Origin: a virus
Virus record (IMG/VR): IMGVR_UViG_3300035145_002235
Span: 1-30,704 of that record
Length of the DNA: 30,704 nt
Strand: one strand, 5' to 3'
The translations under genes and the position numbers were made by a program. Below are positions 16,261 through 24,232 of the stretch, piece by piece; position 1 is the first letter of the stretch; each line of letters starts with the position of its first letter. The notes beneath the pieces were generated by a model. It searched no databases, was not told where the DNA came from, and saw only the letters and a list, made by a program, of their open reading frames with translations.

Positions 16261-17088
16261 ATGGATAAAATAAAAAAAGTTGTTTCCGGTGGATGTAGTT
16301 TTACAGCTGGAGCAGAATTAGCTGATCATAAAAGAGTAATTGAACCGTTAGGAAGTATAAGATTTGCAGGTGAATCTACTTGGGCACATCGGGTACAAAA
16401 AAATTTATATCCAAGTGCAACAGTAGATAATGTAGGTATGGTAGGAAGTGATTTTGGCAGTTGTGTAAGAAGAGTAATATATCACATAGACAATTTAATC
16501 AAATCATTCAATCCTGAAGAAATTGTTGTTTTAGTAATGTGGACAAGTTTAACCCGTAGAGAATATCCTCGTATTCTACCAAAAAAATCTATTGAAAGAT
16601 ATGTAGACGATGAAGATAAATTTTTCTGTTCGCAGCCAACGGATGCTGACGGATTTTTTAGTCCCCACAAAGGTACAAGGAAACAACGTAGAACTATTTT
16701 GTCCGAAGAGTATTTAAAAAACACAATACGGGATTTTTATAGGAACCGTACTGAAAGTAGTAATATAATATATTATCCTTTACAGCAAATTGAATACTTA
16801 GTTAGTTATTTAAATTCACAAAATGTAAAATTTTATTTTACATCTGCTTTTGATGACTTTGCCTATTATATAACTATGGAAAGAGAACCTAATATTTTTT
16901 TAGATGGTATGATAAAACGTTTGGATTTAAAAAACATAATACATAGAGAAGATAATTTAGGATTTTATAATTGGGCAAAACAAAACGGATACAAATTTGG
17001 TCCACAGGCTCATCCACTAGAAAAAGCACATAAAATCTGGGGTGACAAATTTTGTAATTTTATAACAGATCAAAGATCGTTATCGTGA
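16261..17088 (+). CDS. SGNH/GDSL-like hydrolase
   Basis: The 275-residue product begins MDKIKKVVSGGCSFTAG. GCSFT is the phage-type version of the GDS block, with Ser13 as likely nucleophile. Gly/Asn positions follow in VDNVGMVGSDFGS (block II-like) and VLVMWTSLTRRE (block III-like). The C-terminal block reads GPQAHPLEKAHKIWGD and offers the catalytic His (about H250), but the Asp normally three residues before it is not there, so the enzyme may use a dyad or be inactive. The start was set at ATG 16261; the longer frame upstream offers only TTG at 16240 and overlaps the methyltransferase. Likely an esterase or acetylhydrolase acting on a sugar polymer (inference). Its 3' end overlaps the convergent DUF3310-like gene by 19 bp. 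Confidence 0.75.
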   Translation: MDKIKKVVSGGCSFTAGAELADHKRVIEPLGSIRFAGESTWAHRVQKNLYPSATVDNVGMVGSDFGSCVRRVIYHIDNLIKSFNPEEIVVLVMWTSLTRREYPRILPKKSIERYVDDEDKFFCSQPTDADGFFSPHKGTRKQRRTILSEEYLKNTIRDFYRNRTESSNIIYYPLQQIEYLVSYLNSQNVKFYFTSAFDDFAYYITMEREPNIFLDGMIKRLDLKNIIHREDNLGFYNWAKQNGYKFGPQAHPLEKAHKIWGDKFCNFITDQRSLS

Positions 17089-17345
17089 ACATACAATTGA
17101 ATTAGTGCATAATGTAAAATTTTCATTAAATCTTTTCTAGCATCTTCTTGTGTGCCTTTTTTACCATAGCGATTTGAATACTTGTCTACATTGCCCATAC
17201 AAAATCCAGTTCCGTGCCCTCTATCTATGATTACTTCAGTTGACTGAAATTTATTTGTGCTATAGTGACCATTATAAGTTTTGTCAATATATTTTGCAAA
17301 TTCTGCAATATATTTGTCTTCATCAAATTTATAGTCAATTGTCAT
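17070..17345 (-). CDS. DUF3310-like small protein
   Basis: The 91-residue product has the layout of DUF3310: a central HGTGFCMGNVDKYSNRYGKKG segment (fold-typical G-N-x-x-K-Y followed by a GKKG turn) and then EDARKDLMKILHYALIQL, matching the 'ED-x2-K-A-x-H-Y-L' end of the family. DUF3310 proteins are common in phages near nucleotide-metabolism genes; their exact role is not settled. A GGATGATCG Shine-Dalgarno-like stretch precedes the ATG. It stands alone on the minus strand inside a late region, with its own sigma70-like promoter, which suggests early expression. Confidence 0.75.
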   Translation of the reverse strand: MTIDYKFDEDKYIAEFAKYIDKTYNGHYSTNKFQSTEVIIDRGHGTGFCMGNVDKYSNRYGKKGTQEDARKDLMKILHYALIQLYVHDNDL

Positions 17346-17364
17346 CGATCATCCTTTTCTTATT

Positions 17365-17393
17365 ATAATACATATGTTTAAGTAAAAAGTCAA
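17365..17393 (-). promoter_or_regulatory. Sigma70-like promoter for the DUF3310-like gene (TTGACT-17-TATTAT)
   Basis: Read on the minus strand, TTGACT (17393-17388), a 17-nt spacer and TATTAT (17370-17365) lie about 20 nt above the ATG at 17345, with AAAAGGATG between. Unlike the other two sigma70-like sites in the window, the spacer has no TAAATA element. Confidence 0.7.
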
Positions 17394-17444
17394 TAGAAAA
17401 ATACGTGTATTACTATGCTAAAAGCATCAAAAATCACTAAATCA

Positions 17445-17452
17445 GCTAAATA
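17445..17452 (+). promoter_or_regulatory. Probable variant late promoter (GCTAAATA) for gp18
   Basis: GCTAAATA differs by one base from the GATAAATA octamer used elsewhere. It lies 38 nt above the gp18 ATG in the 144-nt intergenic gap; nothing else in the gap looks like a forward promoter. Confidence 0.4.
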
Positions 17453-17489
17453 ATAGTAATAAAGAATATGACCCATAGGAGAAATGAAA

Positions 17490-20400
17490 ATGGCTTTAAC
17501 ATCACCAGGTGTACAGGTTAGCGTAATTGACGAAAGTTTCTACACGCCAGCAGAACCAGGTACAACACCTATACTATTTGTAGCGTCTGCAGAAAACAAA
17601 TTAAACGCTGCAGGCACCGGTATTGCTCCAGGAACAACGAAAGCAAATGCTGGTAAAGTTTACTTAATGACATCTCAAAGAGATTTAGCAGAAACATTTG
17701 GCGATCCTCTTTTCTACACAGATGCAAATAATAATCCAATACACGGAGGTGAACAGAATGAATACGGTTTACAAGCAGCGTATTCATATTTAGGTGTAAG
17801 CAATAGAGCATACGTTGTACGTGCAGATGTAGACTTAGGAGGTCTATCAGCTAGTGCAACTCCAACAACATCTAATCCAGCAGATGGTACTTGGTGGTTA
17901 GATACATCAACATCAATGTTTGGTATTCAAGAATGGAATGCCGCAGCAATTACAACAACTGGTGGACAAACATTTGCAAATAAAACACCGATAGTAATTA
18001 CAGATGCTACTCAGCTAGTAGGTAATTCAGCAACAGGAGCACCAAAAGGGTCAATTGGTGCAGTTGGTGATTACGCAGTGAGAGCAACTTCTACTACATT
18101 AAAAACATATTATAAAAACAAAAGCGGAGCGTGGGTTGAAGTAGGAAGTGCAAACTGGAAGAAAAGTTGGCCTTCTGTTTCAAGTGCAGCAGGTGGAGCA
18201 ACAGGTAGTGGAGAAACCTTCACACTAAACGGTACAACTGTTACAACAAGTGGTACAACACTTTCATCATTAGCAGGTGATATCAACGGAGAATCAATCA
18301 CTGGTATAACAGCCGCAGTAGTAGATAATAAATTAGAAATATACAACGACGGCAGTGGACAAGATACAATTGTGCTTGTAGACGGAACAGGTACACCATT
18401 AGCAGATATTAGTATTACAGCAGGTACATACTACAATACTGCTTTAACAATAGCACCGCATACAAGTGTTCCAGAATATAAGTCAGGTGATAGTAATCCT
18501 AGACCAACTGGATCGTTATGGGTAAAGACAACTGAACCTAATTTAGGTGCAAGTTGGAAAGTACGTGTATGGAACGGATCAACAGAAACTTGGGATTTAA
18601 AATCAGCACCGTTGTATACAAACAACGCAACAGCAATAAAAGAATTAGACAATGCAGGTGGCGGAGTAAATTTAGCCGCAAATAGTTTGTATATAAAATA
18701 TAATGCTGCAGACGATACCCCAACATTGGCTTCATACTACATATACTATAGAGTATCAGGTGGTCCTACTACAATTACATCAAATAAAATTGACGCAAGT
18801 ACTTTTAGTTCCGGAGCATTAACTTTTACAGTTAGTGAATCACTAAAAGGCAATGCTACAATGACTACACCAGCAACAGCATCATTTACAGCGACAGCAG
18901 CTGCAACAGATGCTGACTTAATGGCAGAAGCAGTAAACAATTTAGGATTAGTAAATGTTTCGGCAAGTGTTGATAGCCAAAATAGAGTTGTTATTACACA
19001 CAAATTAGGTGGTGAAATAAACTTTGTTGATACTGATAACGCATTAACAGCATCAGGTTTAGTAGCAGGCACTACAACAAACTTGTATTGGCAACCAGGT
19101 GAATCAGGTAGCAACCCTGAAAAACTAACTGCATCACTTTGGAAAGGTTTGACATACACAGCAAGTGCAAATGCACCAACAGCATTAGCTGCTGATGGAA
19201 CATTATGGTATAGCAGTGTAATCGACGAAGTTGACTTAATGATACACAATGGTAGTGAGTGGGTAGGTTACTTATATGACGGATCAAGCGGAATATCAAC
19301 TACAGCTGCACCATATTATACTGGTACACTGAATAGTCAACCTAGCGCAGCAGGTCCAATTATAAGTGCAACAGAACCAACAAATACAAGTCGTCCAGAT
19401 GGAAATAACTTAGTTACTGGTGATATTTGGATCAGCACAGCAGATTTAGAAAACTTTCCAAAAATCTACAGATACAATTCTGCACTTACAAACAAATGGG
19501 TATTGCTAGATAATACAGATCAAACTACAGAAAATGGTGTATTGTTTGCTGATGCACGTTGGAGTACTAACGGTGGTACTGCTTCTGCACACACAGCAGG
19601 CGATATTGAAGATTTAATTGCAAGTGACTTTTTAGACACAGATGCACCAGATCCTGCATTATATCCAAAAGGTATGCTATTATGGAATACACGCAGAAGC
19701 GGATTTAATGTCAAGAAATTTGTTAGAAACTATGTTGATGTAACAGCAGTTAACACAAGACAAAATGATGCAAGTATGAGTGCTTACTATCCACATCGTT
19801 GGGTAACAGAAAGTGCAAATAATGCAGACGGTTCAGGTGCGTTTGGTAGAATATCACAGCGTAAAGTTGTAGTTCAAGCAATGCAGTCAATGCTTAATAG
19901 CAACGACGATATTAGAGATGACGAATCACGTATCTTTAACTTAATTGCAACACCAGGTTATCCAGAATTAATTGGCGAAATGATTAGTCTGAATGCAGAC
20001 AGAGGATTGACTGCATTTGTTGTAGGTGACTCACCTGCAAGACTAACACCAGATGCAACATCATTAAACAACTGGGCAACAAACGTTGCATTAGCACCAG
20101 AAGATAATGACGACGGATTGGTCACAAGCGATGAATACTTAGGTGTTTACTATCCAAGTGGCTTTACAAGTGACAATGCAGGTAACAATGTTGTTGTTCC
20201 TCCAAGTCATATGGTGTTACGTACAATGGCATTAAATGATCAGGTTGCATTTCCTTGGTTTGCACCAGCTGGTACAAGACGCGGTGGTGTTACAAATGCT
20301 ACAGCGACAGGATATATTAACAGTGAAGGTGAATTTGTAAGTGTTGCTCTTAACGAAGGACAAAGAGATACACTGTATGCAAATAATGTTAATCCAATCA

Positions 20401-20786
20401 CTTTCTTAACAGGAGCAGGACTTGTTGTATTTGGACAAAAAACTCGTGCAAGAAACGCAAGTGCATTGGATAGAATTAATGTTGCAAGACTTACAGTTTA
20501 CTTACGTAGTCAGTTGAATCAACTTGCAAAACCATATTTGTTTGAACCAAATGATAAAATTACAAGAGACGAAATCAAACAACAAGTTGAAAGTCTAATG
20601 ATTGAATTGGTTGGTTTAAGAGCTCTATTTGACTTCTTAGTAGTATGTGACGAAACAAACAACACACCTGCTAGAATTGATAGAAACGAACTATATGTTG
20701 ACATAGCAGTAGAACCAGTGAAAGCAGTAGAATTCATATACATTCCACTACGTTTGAAAAATACTGGAGAAATAGCAGGCTTATAA
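17490..20786 (+). CDS. 18: Tail sheath protein gp18, enlarged
   Basis: The N-terminus (MALTSPGVQVSVIDESFY) and the C-terminal ~330 residues (ATPGYPELI, AFPWFAPAGTRRG, VFGQKTRA, ARLTVYLRSQL) are typical of contractile sheath proteins. The sheath is the contracting outer tube that drives the inner tube into the cell. ATG 17490 was chosen over ATG 17484 because TAGGAG (17476-17481) is 8 nt from the former but only 2 nt from the latter. At 1098 residues it is far longer than T4 gp18 (659). The extra ~440 residues lie between residues ~115 and 700 and contain five W-rich modules, probably on the outer face. A probable variant late promoter lies upstream and a hairpin (20794-20821) follows before gp19. 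Confidence 0.92.
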   Translation: MALTSPGVQVSVIDESFYTPAEPGTTPILFVASAENKLNAAGTGIAPGTTKANAGKVYLMTSQRDLAETFGDPLFYTDANNNPIHGGEQNEYGLQAAYSYLGVSNRAYVVRADVDLGGLSASATPTTSNPADGTWWLDTSTSMFGIQEWNAAAITTTGGQTFANKTPIVITDATQLVGNSATGAPKGSIGAVGDYAVRATSTTLKTYYKNKSGAWVEVGSANWKKSWPSVSSAAGGATGSGETFTLNGTTVTTSGTTLSSLAGDINGESITGITAAVVDNKLEIYNDGSGQDTIVLVDGTGTPLADISITAGTYYNTALTIAPHTSVPEYKSGDSNPRPTGSLWVKTTEPNLGASWKVRVWNGSTETWDLKSAPLYTNNATAIKELDNAGGGVNLAANSLYIKYNAADDTPTLASYYIYYRVSGGPTTITSNKIDASTFSSGALTFTVSESLKGNATMTTPATASFTATAAATDADLMAEAVNNLGLVNVSASVDSQNRVVITHKLGGEINFVDTDNALTASGLVAGTTTNLYWQPGESGSNPEKLTASLWKGLTYTASANAPTALAADGTLWYSSVIDEVDLMIHNGSEWVGYLYDGSSGISTTAAPYYTGTLNSQPSAAGPIISATEPTNTSRPDGNNLVTGDIWISTADLENFPKIYRYNSALTNKWVLLDNTDQTTENGVLFADARWSTNGGTASAHTAGDIEDLIASDFLDTDAPDPALYPKGMLLWNTRRSGFNVKKFVRNYVDVTAVNTRQNDASMSAYYPHRWVTESANNADGSGAFGRISQRKVVVQAMQSMLNSNDDIRDDESRIFNLIATPGYPELIGEMISLNADRGLTAFVVGDSPARLTPDATSLNNWATNVALAPEDNDDGLVTSDEYLGVYYPSGFTSDNAGNNVVVPPSHMVLRTMALNDQVAFPWFAPAGTRRGGVTNATATGYINSEGEFVSVALNEGQRDTLYANNVNPITFLTGAGLVVFGQKTRARNASALDRINVARLTVYLRSQLNQLAKPYLFEPNDKITRDEIKQQVESLMIELVGLRALFDFLVVCDETNNTPARIDRNELYVDIAVEPVKAVEFIYIPLRLKNTGEIAGL

Positions 20787-20793
20787 TCATTAA

Positions 20794-20821
20794 GTAGGGT
20801 GTTTTTAAAATGACATCCTAC
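20794..20821 (+). other. Hairpin between sheath and tube genes
   Basis: GTAGGGTGT (20794-20802) pairs with ACATCCTAC (20813-20821) through nine base pairs, one of them G-U, around a 10-nt loop TTTTAAAATG. No T-run follows, so it is a weak terminator at best. It may be an attenuator or a 3'-end stabiliser that sets sheath versus tube expression. Confidence 0.55.
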
Positions 20822-20824
20822 AAT

Positions 20825-20832
20825 GATAAATA
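20825..20832 (+). promoter_or_regulatory. Late promoter GATAAATA for gp19
   Basis: GATAAATACTTGT begins 29 nt above the gp19 ATG. The predicted start near 20838 leaves a 16-nt leader holding TAGGAG. Confidence 0.65.
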
Positions 20833-20853
20833 CTTGTAGATAGGAGTAAATAT

Positions 20854-21480
20854 ATGGCAATCTCAACACTCACAAATATTACAGTTCCTTTGGCAAATGA
20901 TACAAGTGCAAGCAATCAAGGCTTGCTTATGCCAAAGTTACAATATCGTTTTAGAATTACACTAGAAAATTTTGGTGTATCAAACGAAACACAAGAATTA
21001 ACAAAACAAGTAATTGATGCTTCAAGACCTACAATTAGTTTTGAAAACCAAGAACTACACGTTTACAACAGTAAAGTAAACATTGCTGGTAAACATAGTT
21101 GGAACGAGGTTACAATCAACTTGCGTGACGATGTAAACGGAAATGTTTCAAAATTAGTTGGCGAACAGCTACAGAAGCAATTTGATTTCTTCGAACAAGC
21201 AAGTGCAGCATCAGGTATTGATTACAAATTTACATCACGTTTAGAAATACTAGATGGTGGCAATGGTGTAAACGCACCAAACGTATTAGAAACTTGGGAA
21301 ATTTACGGAGCATATTTAACATCAGTAGATTATGGTTCAGTTGCTTATGCAAGTAGTGACCCAGTCACAGTTGCGCTTACAATAATGTATGACAACGCAA
21401 TTCAAACTCCAGTTGGATCAGGTGTTGGATCAACTGTAGCAAGAAATGTAAGTTCACTTTCAACAGGTGGCGGCAGCTAA
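20854..21480 (+). CDS. 19: Tail tube protein gp19
   Basis: The 208-residue product has the tail-tube pattern: LMPKLQYRFRITLENFG near the start, a SRPTISFENQELHVYNSKVNIAG strand pair, KHSWNEVTINLRDD, and a late SVDYGSVAYASSDPVTVALTIMYDNA block. gp19 stacks as hexamers inside the sheath and forms the DNA channel. T4 gp19 is 163 residues; the excess here is mainly at the N-terminus and in a Gly/Ser-rich end. TAGGAG (20841-20846) precedes the ATG, a late promoter lies above, and an intrinsic terminator follows 22 nt after the stop, so gp19 is a single-gene transcription unit. That fits the need for very many copies. Confidence 0.92.
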   Translation: MAISTLTNITVPLANDTSASNQGLLMPKLQYRFRITLENFGVSNETQELTKQVIDASRPTISFENQELHVYNSKVNIAGKHSWNEVTINLRDDVNGNVSKLVGEQLQKQFDFFEQASAASGIDYKFTSRLEILDGGNGVNAPNVLETWEIYGAYLTSVDYGSVAYASSDPVTVALTIMYDNAIQTPVGSGVGSTVARNVSSLSTGGGS

Positions 21481-21501
21481 TATATAAAATAGAGATTGCA
21501 C

Positions 21502-21529
21502 AAAAAGGAGTCTTTACGGCTCCTTTTTT
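21502..21529 (+). terminator. Intrinsic terminator after gp19
   Basis: AAAAAGGAG (21502-21510) and CTCCTTTTT (21520-21528) form a perfect 9-bp stem with a 9-nt loop, and the right arm runs into a T tract. It is the clearest terminator in the window and isolates gp19 from the gene at 21566. Confidence 0.85.
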
Positions 21530-21553
21530 ATTATATACGCACATATAAAAAGT

Positions 21554-21561
21554 GATAAATA
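21554..21561 (+). promoter_or_regulatory. Late promoter GATAAATA close to a start codon
   Basis: GATAAATACG lies only 4 nt before ATG 21566. By the T4 late-promoter spacing, transcription would begin at or next to the start codon. No Shine-Dalgarno is present. Confidence 0.6.
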
Positions 21562-21565
21562 CGTT

Positions 21566-22891
21566 ATGAGCAAGTTTAACGGTTTTTTTGATAATTTTTC
21601 AAGTGCATTAGGTAACCCTAAAGGCAACCTTGGTGATTATGCACACGCCAGTGCATTGTATGTAAGAAACAATTTACGTCTAACACCAAAATTCAAACAT
21701 CTTTATCACGTTGTTTTTGATATCAATCCTATTGCTATATCTTCGCTTGGAAACTCAGCAAGTTTGCTTTTAAACAAAAAAGAATTTAATTTACTTGTAT
21801 CTAGTGTTGATTTGCCAGGATATACTGTGGATACAGATGTAAAAAATCAATATAATAGAAAAAGAATTGTACAAACAAAAATAAACTATGATCCTATTTC
21901 TTTAAGATTCCACGATGACAATGCCGGACTTACAACTTTACTTTGGGAAAGTTATTTTAGATACTACTATCAAGATCCTAATTATGCACGTAGAGATGCT
22001 AGTGGACAACCTGATACTACTGTTCCGATAGCATATATTAACAATCCTGACAACATATACGGCGGCGATGTACGCAATAGTTATAGGTATGGATTTGATA
22101 GGACAAGACCAAATGCTCCTTTCTTTAACACAATAACAATTAATCAATTACACGGGTTAAGTGGCGAAAGTAATTTTACTAGTTATACACTTGTTAACCC
22201 TATCATTTCTAGTCATAGGCACGATAATTTAGATCAAACAACTGGTAACTTTACAACTAACGAATTACAAATAGTTTATGAATCTGTACTGTACGGCAGA
22301 GGAAAAACTTCTACAGATAATCCAGCAGGATTTGCTGATCCAAGCCATTATGATGTTTCGCCAAGTCCTTTATCAATTGAAGGCGGAGGAGTGACTAATA
22401 TTTTTGGTGATGGAGGAATATTAAACGGAATTGCAAATGTTTTCACAGATATTGAAAACAAAAATATCAACATAGGAACAGTTCTAACAGGTATAAACAC
22501 AATTAGGAACATCGACAATCTTTCAAATGCAGATTTAAATGCTGAAAAAGATGCTATTATAGACGGAGCACTTTTTGCTGTTGCTACAGCTGCTCTCAAC
22601 GGATTAAACAATTATGCATTTAATCAAGGAAGCACTGCTACAACACAATCTCAACAAGTATTAGATGGCAACGATACTATATTCAATCAGTCAAGGTCAG
22701 ACGCATTGAACTTATTAAATACAAATCAACAAGCAAGAGAAGATTTTGCATTTAACCAGTTTTTTAAAAATCAACAAACTGGTAATTTAAATGACAGAAA
22801 AGAAGTTTGGAATAATTTAAGTCAAAGCCAAAAAAATCAATTTTCACAAGCGGCTATTGATAACTTTGACAATATAAGGAATCAGCAATGA
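21566..22891 (+). CDS. Tube-fold virion structural protein
   Basis: Residues ~40-140 follow the layout of tail-tube-like folds: LTPKFKHLYHVVFDINP (compare gp19 LMPKLQYRFRITLENFG), FNLLVSSVDLPGYTVDTD, NRKRIVQTKINYDPISLRFHDD and LLWESYFRYYYQDP. This resembles the tube initiator gp54 and related proteins of T4-like phages more than gp19 itself. A second part (residues ~185-260) has YTLVNPIISSHRHDNLD and ELQIVYESVLYGRG. The last ~100 residues are Asn/Gln-rich and helical. It is probably a baseplate-tube initiator or a tail completion protein, but I cannot decide which. It is followed by a 4-nt overlap with the next gene (ATGA). Confidence 0.6.
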   Translation: MSKFNGFFDNFSSALGNPKGNLGDYAHASALYVRNNLRLTPKFKHLYHVVFDINPIAISSLGNSASLLLNKKEFNLLVSSVDLPGYTVDTDVKNQYNRKRIVQTKINYDPISLRFHDDNAGLTTLLWESYFRYYYQDPNYARRDASGQPDTTVPIAYINNPDNIYGGDVRNSYRYGFDRTRPNAPFFNTITINQLHGLSGESNFTSYTLVNPIISSHRHDNLDQTTGNFTTNELQIVYESVLYGRGKTSTDNPAGFADPSHYDVSPSPLSIEGGGVTNIFGDGGILNGIANVFTDIENKNINIGTVLTGINTIRNIDNLSNADLNAEKDAIIDGALFAVATAALNGLNNYAFNQGSTATTQSQQVLDGNDTIFNQSRSDALNLLNTNQQAREDFAFNQFFKNQQTGNLNDRKEVWNNLSQSQKNQFSQAAIDNFDNIRNQQ

Positions 22892-23262
22892 CAAACACTG
22901 ATGTAACAAGCACAATCAAAGATACCGATAGTTCTGCAGAAGTAAAAGAATTTTACAATAAGTATTTTACAAAACAAATTAATTTTACATCAAATCAAGT
23001 AGATAGTGTTGTAGGATTTTTTGAACGCAGAGGTTTTGGAAAAGAAAGTGCAGTTGCAGTTTCTACAGCTATTTTACAACAAGCAGAATTAGAAAAAACA
23101 CCTGTGTATTCAATATTAGATACATTAAAAGGTTTAGACGAAGTTAAGATTAGTAAACTTGTAACTACTATACTTAATGTAAACAGAAGTAAATCAAGTG
23201 CATTAGGTTACAAAGTTGCTCCTGAAACACCAAGTAGAGAAGCTAGAAATATTATTCTGTAA
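22888..23262 (+). CDS. Small conserved phage protein, 124 aa
   Basis: From memory, the segment FTSNQVDSVVGFFERRGF and the following AVSTAILQQAELEKTPVYSILDTLKGLDEV-type helices recur in marine T4-like phages between tail and head-completion genes. The protein is helical with no membrane segment and a basic C-terminal end. It overlaps the upstream structural gene by 4 nt and gp4 by 1 nt (TAATG at 23260-23264), so it is made together with them. Function unknown, probably virion assembly. Confidence 0.8.
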   Translation: MTNTDVTSTIKDTDSSAEVKEFYNKYFTKQINFTSNQVDSVVGFFERRGFGKESAVAVSTAILQQAELEKTPVYSILDTLKGLDEVKISKLVTTILNVNRSKSSALGYKVAPETPSREARNIIL

Positions 23263-23699
23263 TGGCACGTTTTGCACAAGGAAAGTATGCACTAAAAAAC
23301 CCTGACAAATATATAGGAGGCAGGTCACCTACATATAGAAGCAGTTGGGAATTTGCTTTTATGCGTATGTGTGATATGAATGAAAATGTATCTAAATGGG
23401 CAAGTGAAGCTGTAAAAATACCTTATAGAAATCCATTAAGCGGAAAATACACAATTTATGTTCCTGATTTTTTTATAGTATATGCAGACAAAACAGGCGC
23501 ACAAAAAGTTGAATTAATTGAAATAAAACCTGCTAACCAAACACACGAAAGTAAATTAGGAAAAAGTCAAAATAATAGATTACATTATATAGTAAATCAA
23601 GCAAAATGGACAGCGGCAAGAGCATTTTGTAAACAAAAAGGAATGATGTTTAGAGTTATCAATGAATCAGATATTTTTCACCAAGGAAAACGTAGATAA
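23262..23699 (+). CDS. 4: Head completion nuclease-like protein gp4
   Basis: The 145-residue product aligns by eye with T4 gp4: KNPDKYIGG (T4 KNPEKYRGD), TYRSSWEFAFMRMCDMN (T4 TYRSSWERKFMNFCDTN), KIPYRNPLSGK, DFFIVYAD, ELIEIKP, AKWTAARAFCKQKGMMF. The nuclease-like residues are E30, D69 and E87-I-K89, the PD-(D/E)XK pattern of TnsA-type endonucleases. gp4 finishes the packaged head and is needed for joining the tail. Its stop lies inside the late promoter that serves gp16. Confidence 0.92.
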   Translation: MARFAQGKYALKNPDKYIGGRSPTYRSSWEFAFMRMCDMNENVSKWASEAVKIPYRNPLSGKYTIYVPDFFIVYADKTGAQKVELIEIKPANQTHESKLGKSQNNRLHYIVNQAKWTAARAFCKQKGMMFRVINESDIFHQGKRR

Positions 23700-23702
23700 A
23701 TA
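23695..23702 (+). promoter_or_regulatory. Late promoter GATAAATA for gp16
   Basis: GATAAATACTAGC matches 9 of 13 positions of the T4 extended late consensus. It contains the TAA stop of gp4 (23697-23699). The predicted start near 23708 leaves an 18-nt leader with TGGA. Confidence 0.65.
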
Positions 23703-23725
23703 CTAGCATATAATGGAATAGTAAA

Positions 23726-24211
23726 ATGACTAAAAAACTTGAAGATCTTTTAAATATTGCACCAGACGATATAAAAGAAGAAAATCAACAAAAAGCAGAA
23801 ACTGCAATAGTTGAACAAGAAGATACTTTTAGAGACATTGCTGAATTTGATAAAATAGCAAGTGCATTACCAGCTGTCAAAGGCTTAGGAGATATGGCCG
23901 ATACAGAATTAAATGAAGTTGCAAACAAAGCAATGACCGCTTATGATGATTTAATGGACTTAGGAATGAATGTTGAAAGTCGTTATAGTGGTAGAGTTTT
24001 TGAAGTTGCTGGTACAATGTTAAAAACAAGTTTAGATGCCAAAGTTGCTAAACTAGATAAAAAATTAAAAATGGTTGAGCTACAACTTAAAAAGCAAAAA
24101 CAAGACCAAGCAAACGGTCCAACAGACGATATTGTTAATGGCGAAGGATATGTAATTACTGATAGAAATAGTCTACTAGAGCGCCTAAAAGGTCTTGATA
24201 AAGATAAATAG
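23726..24211 (+). CDS. 16: Small terminase subunit gp16-like
   Basis: The product has an acidic, disordered N-terminus (LLNIAPDDIKEENQQKAE), then LPAVKGLGDMADTEL and a long helical pair (residues ~68-125) with YDDLMDLGMNVESRYSGRVFEVAG and KLDKKLKMVELQLKKQKQDQ, as in gp16 of marine T4-like phages by recall. The small subunit recognises DNA and stimulates the gp17 motor. At 161 residues it is near T4 gp16 (164). A late promoter lies upstream and another overlaps its stop. In T4 genes 16 and 17 are adjacent; here three genes lie between them. Confidence 0.75.
   Translation: MTKKLEDLLNIAPDDIKEENQQKAETAIVEQEDTFRDIAEFDKIASALPAVKGLGDMADTELNEVANKAMTAYDDLMDLGMNVESRYSGRVFEVAGTMLKTSLDAKVAKLDKKLKMVELQLKKQKQDQANGPTDDIVNGEGYVITDRNSLLERLKGLDKDK
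24203..24210 (+). promoter_or_regulatory. Late promoter GATAAATA for the 24233 gene cluster
   Basis: The octamer overlaps the TAG stop of gp16 (24209-24211). The predicted start near 24216 is followed by ATAGGAAG, the Shine-Dalgarno for ATG 24233. Confidence 0.6.
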
Positions 24212-24232
24212 TATATAATAGGAAGTACAATT

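Noticed and set aside
18110-19299. Minus-strand ORFs opposite gp18
   Set aside because: Same effect of Thr/Ala-rich sense codons; no Shine-Dalgarno and no recognisable product.
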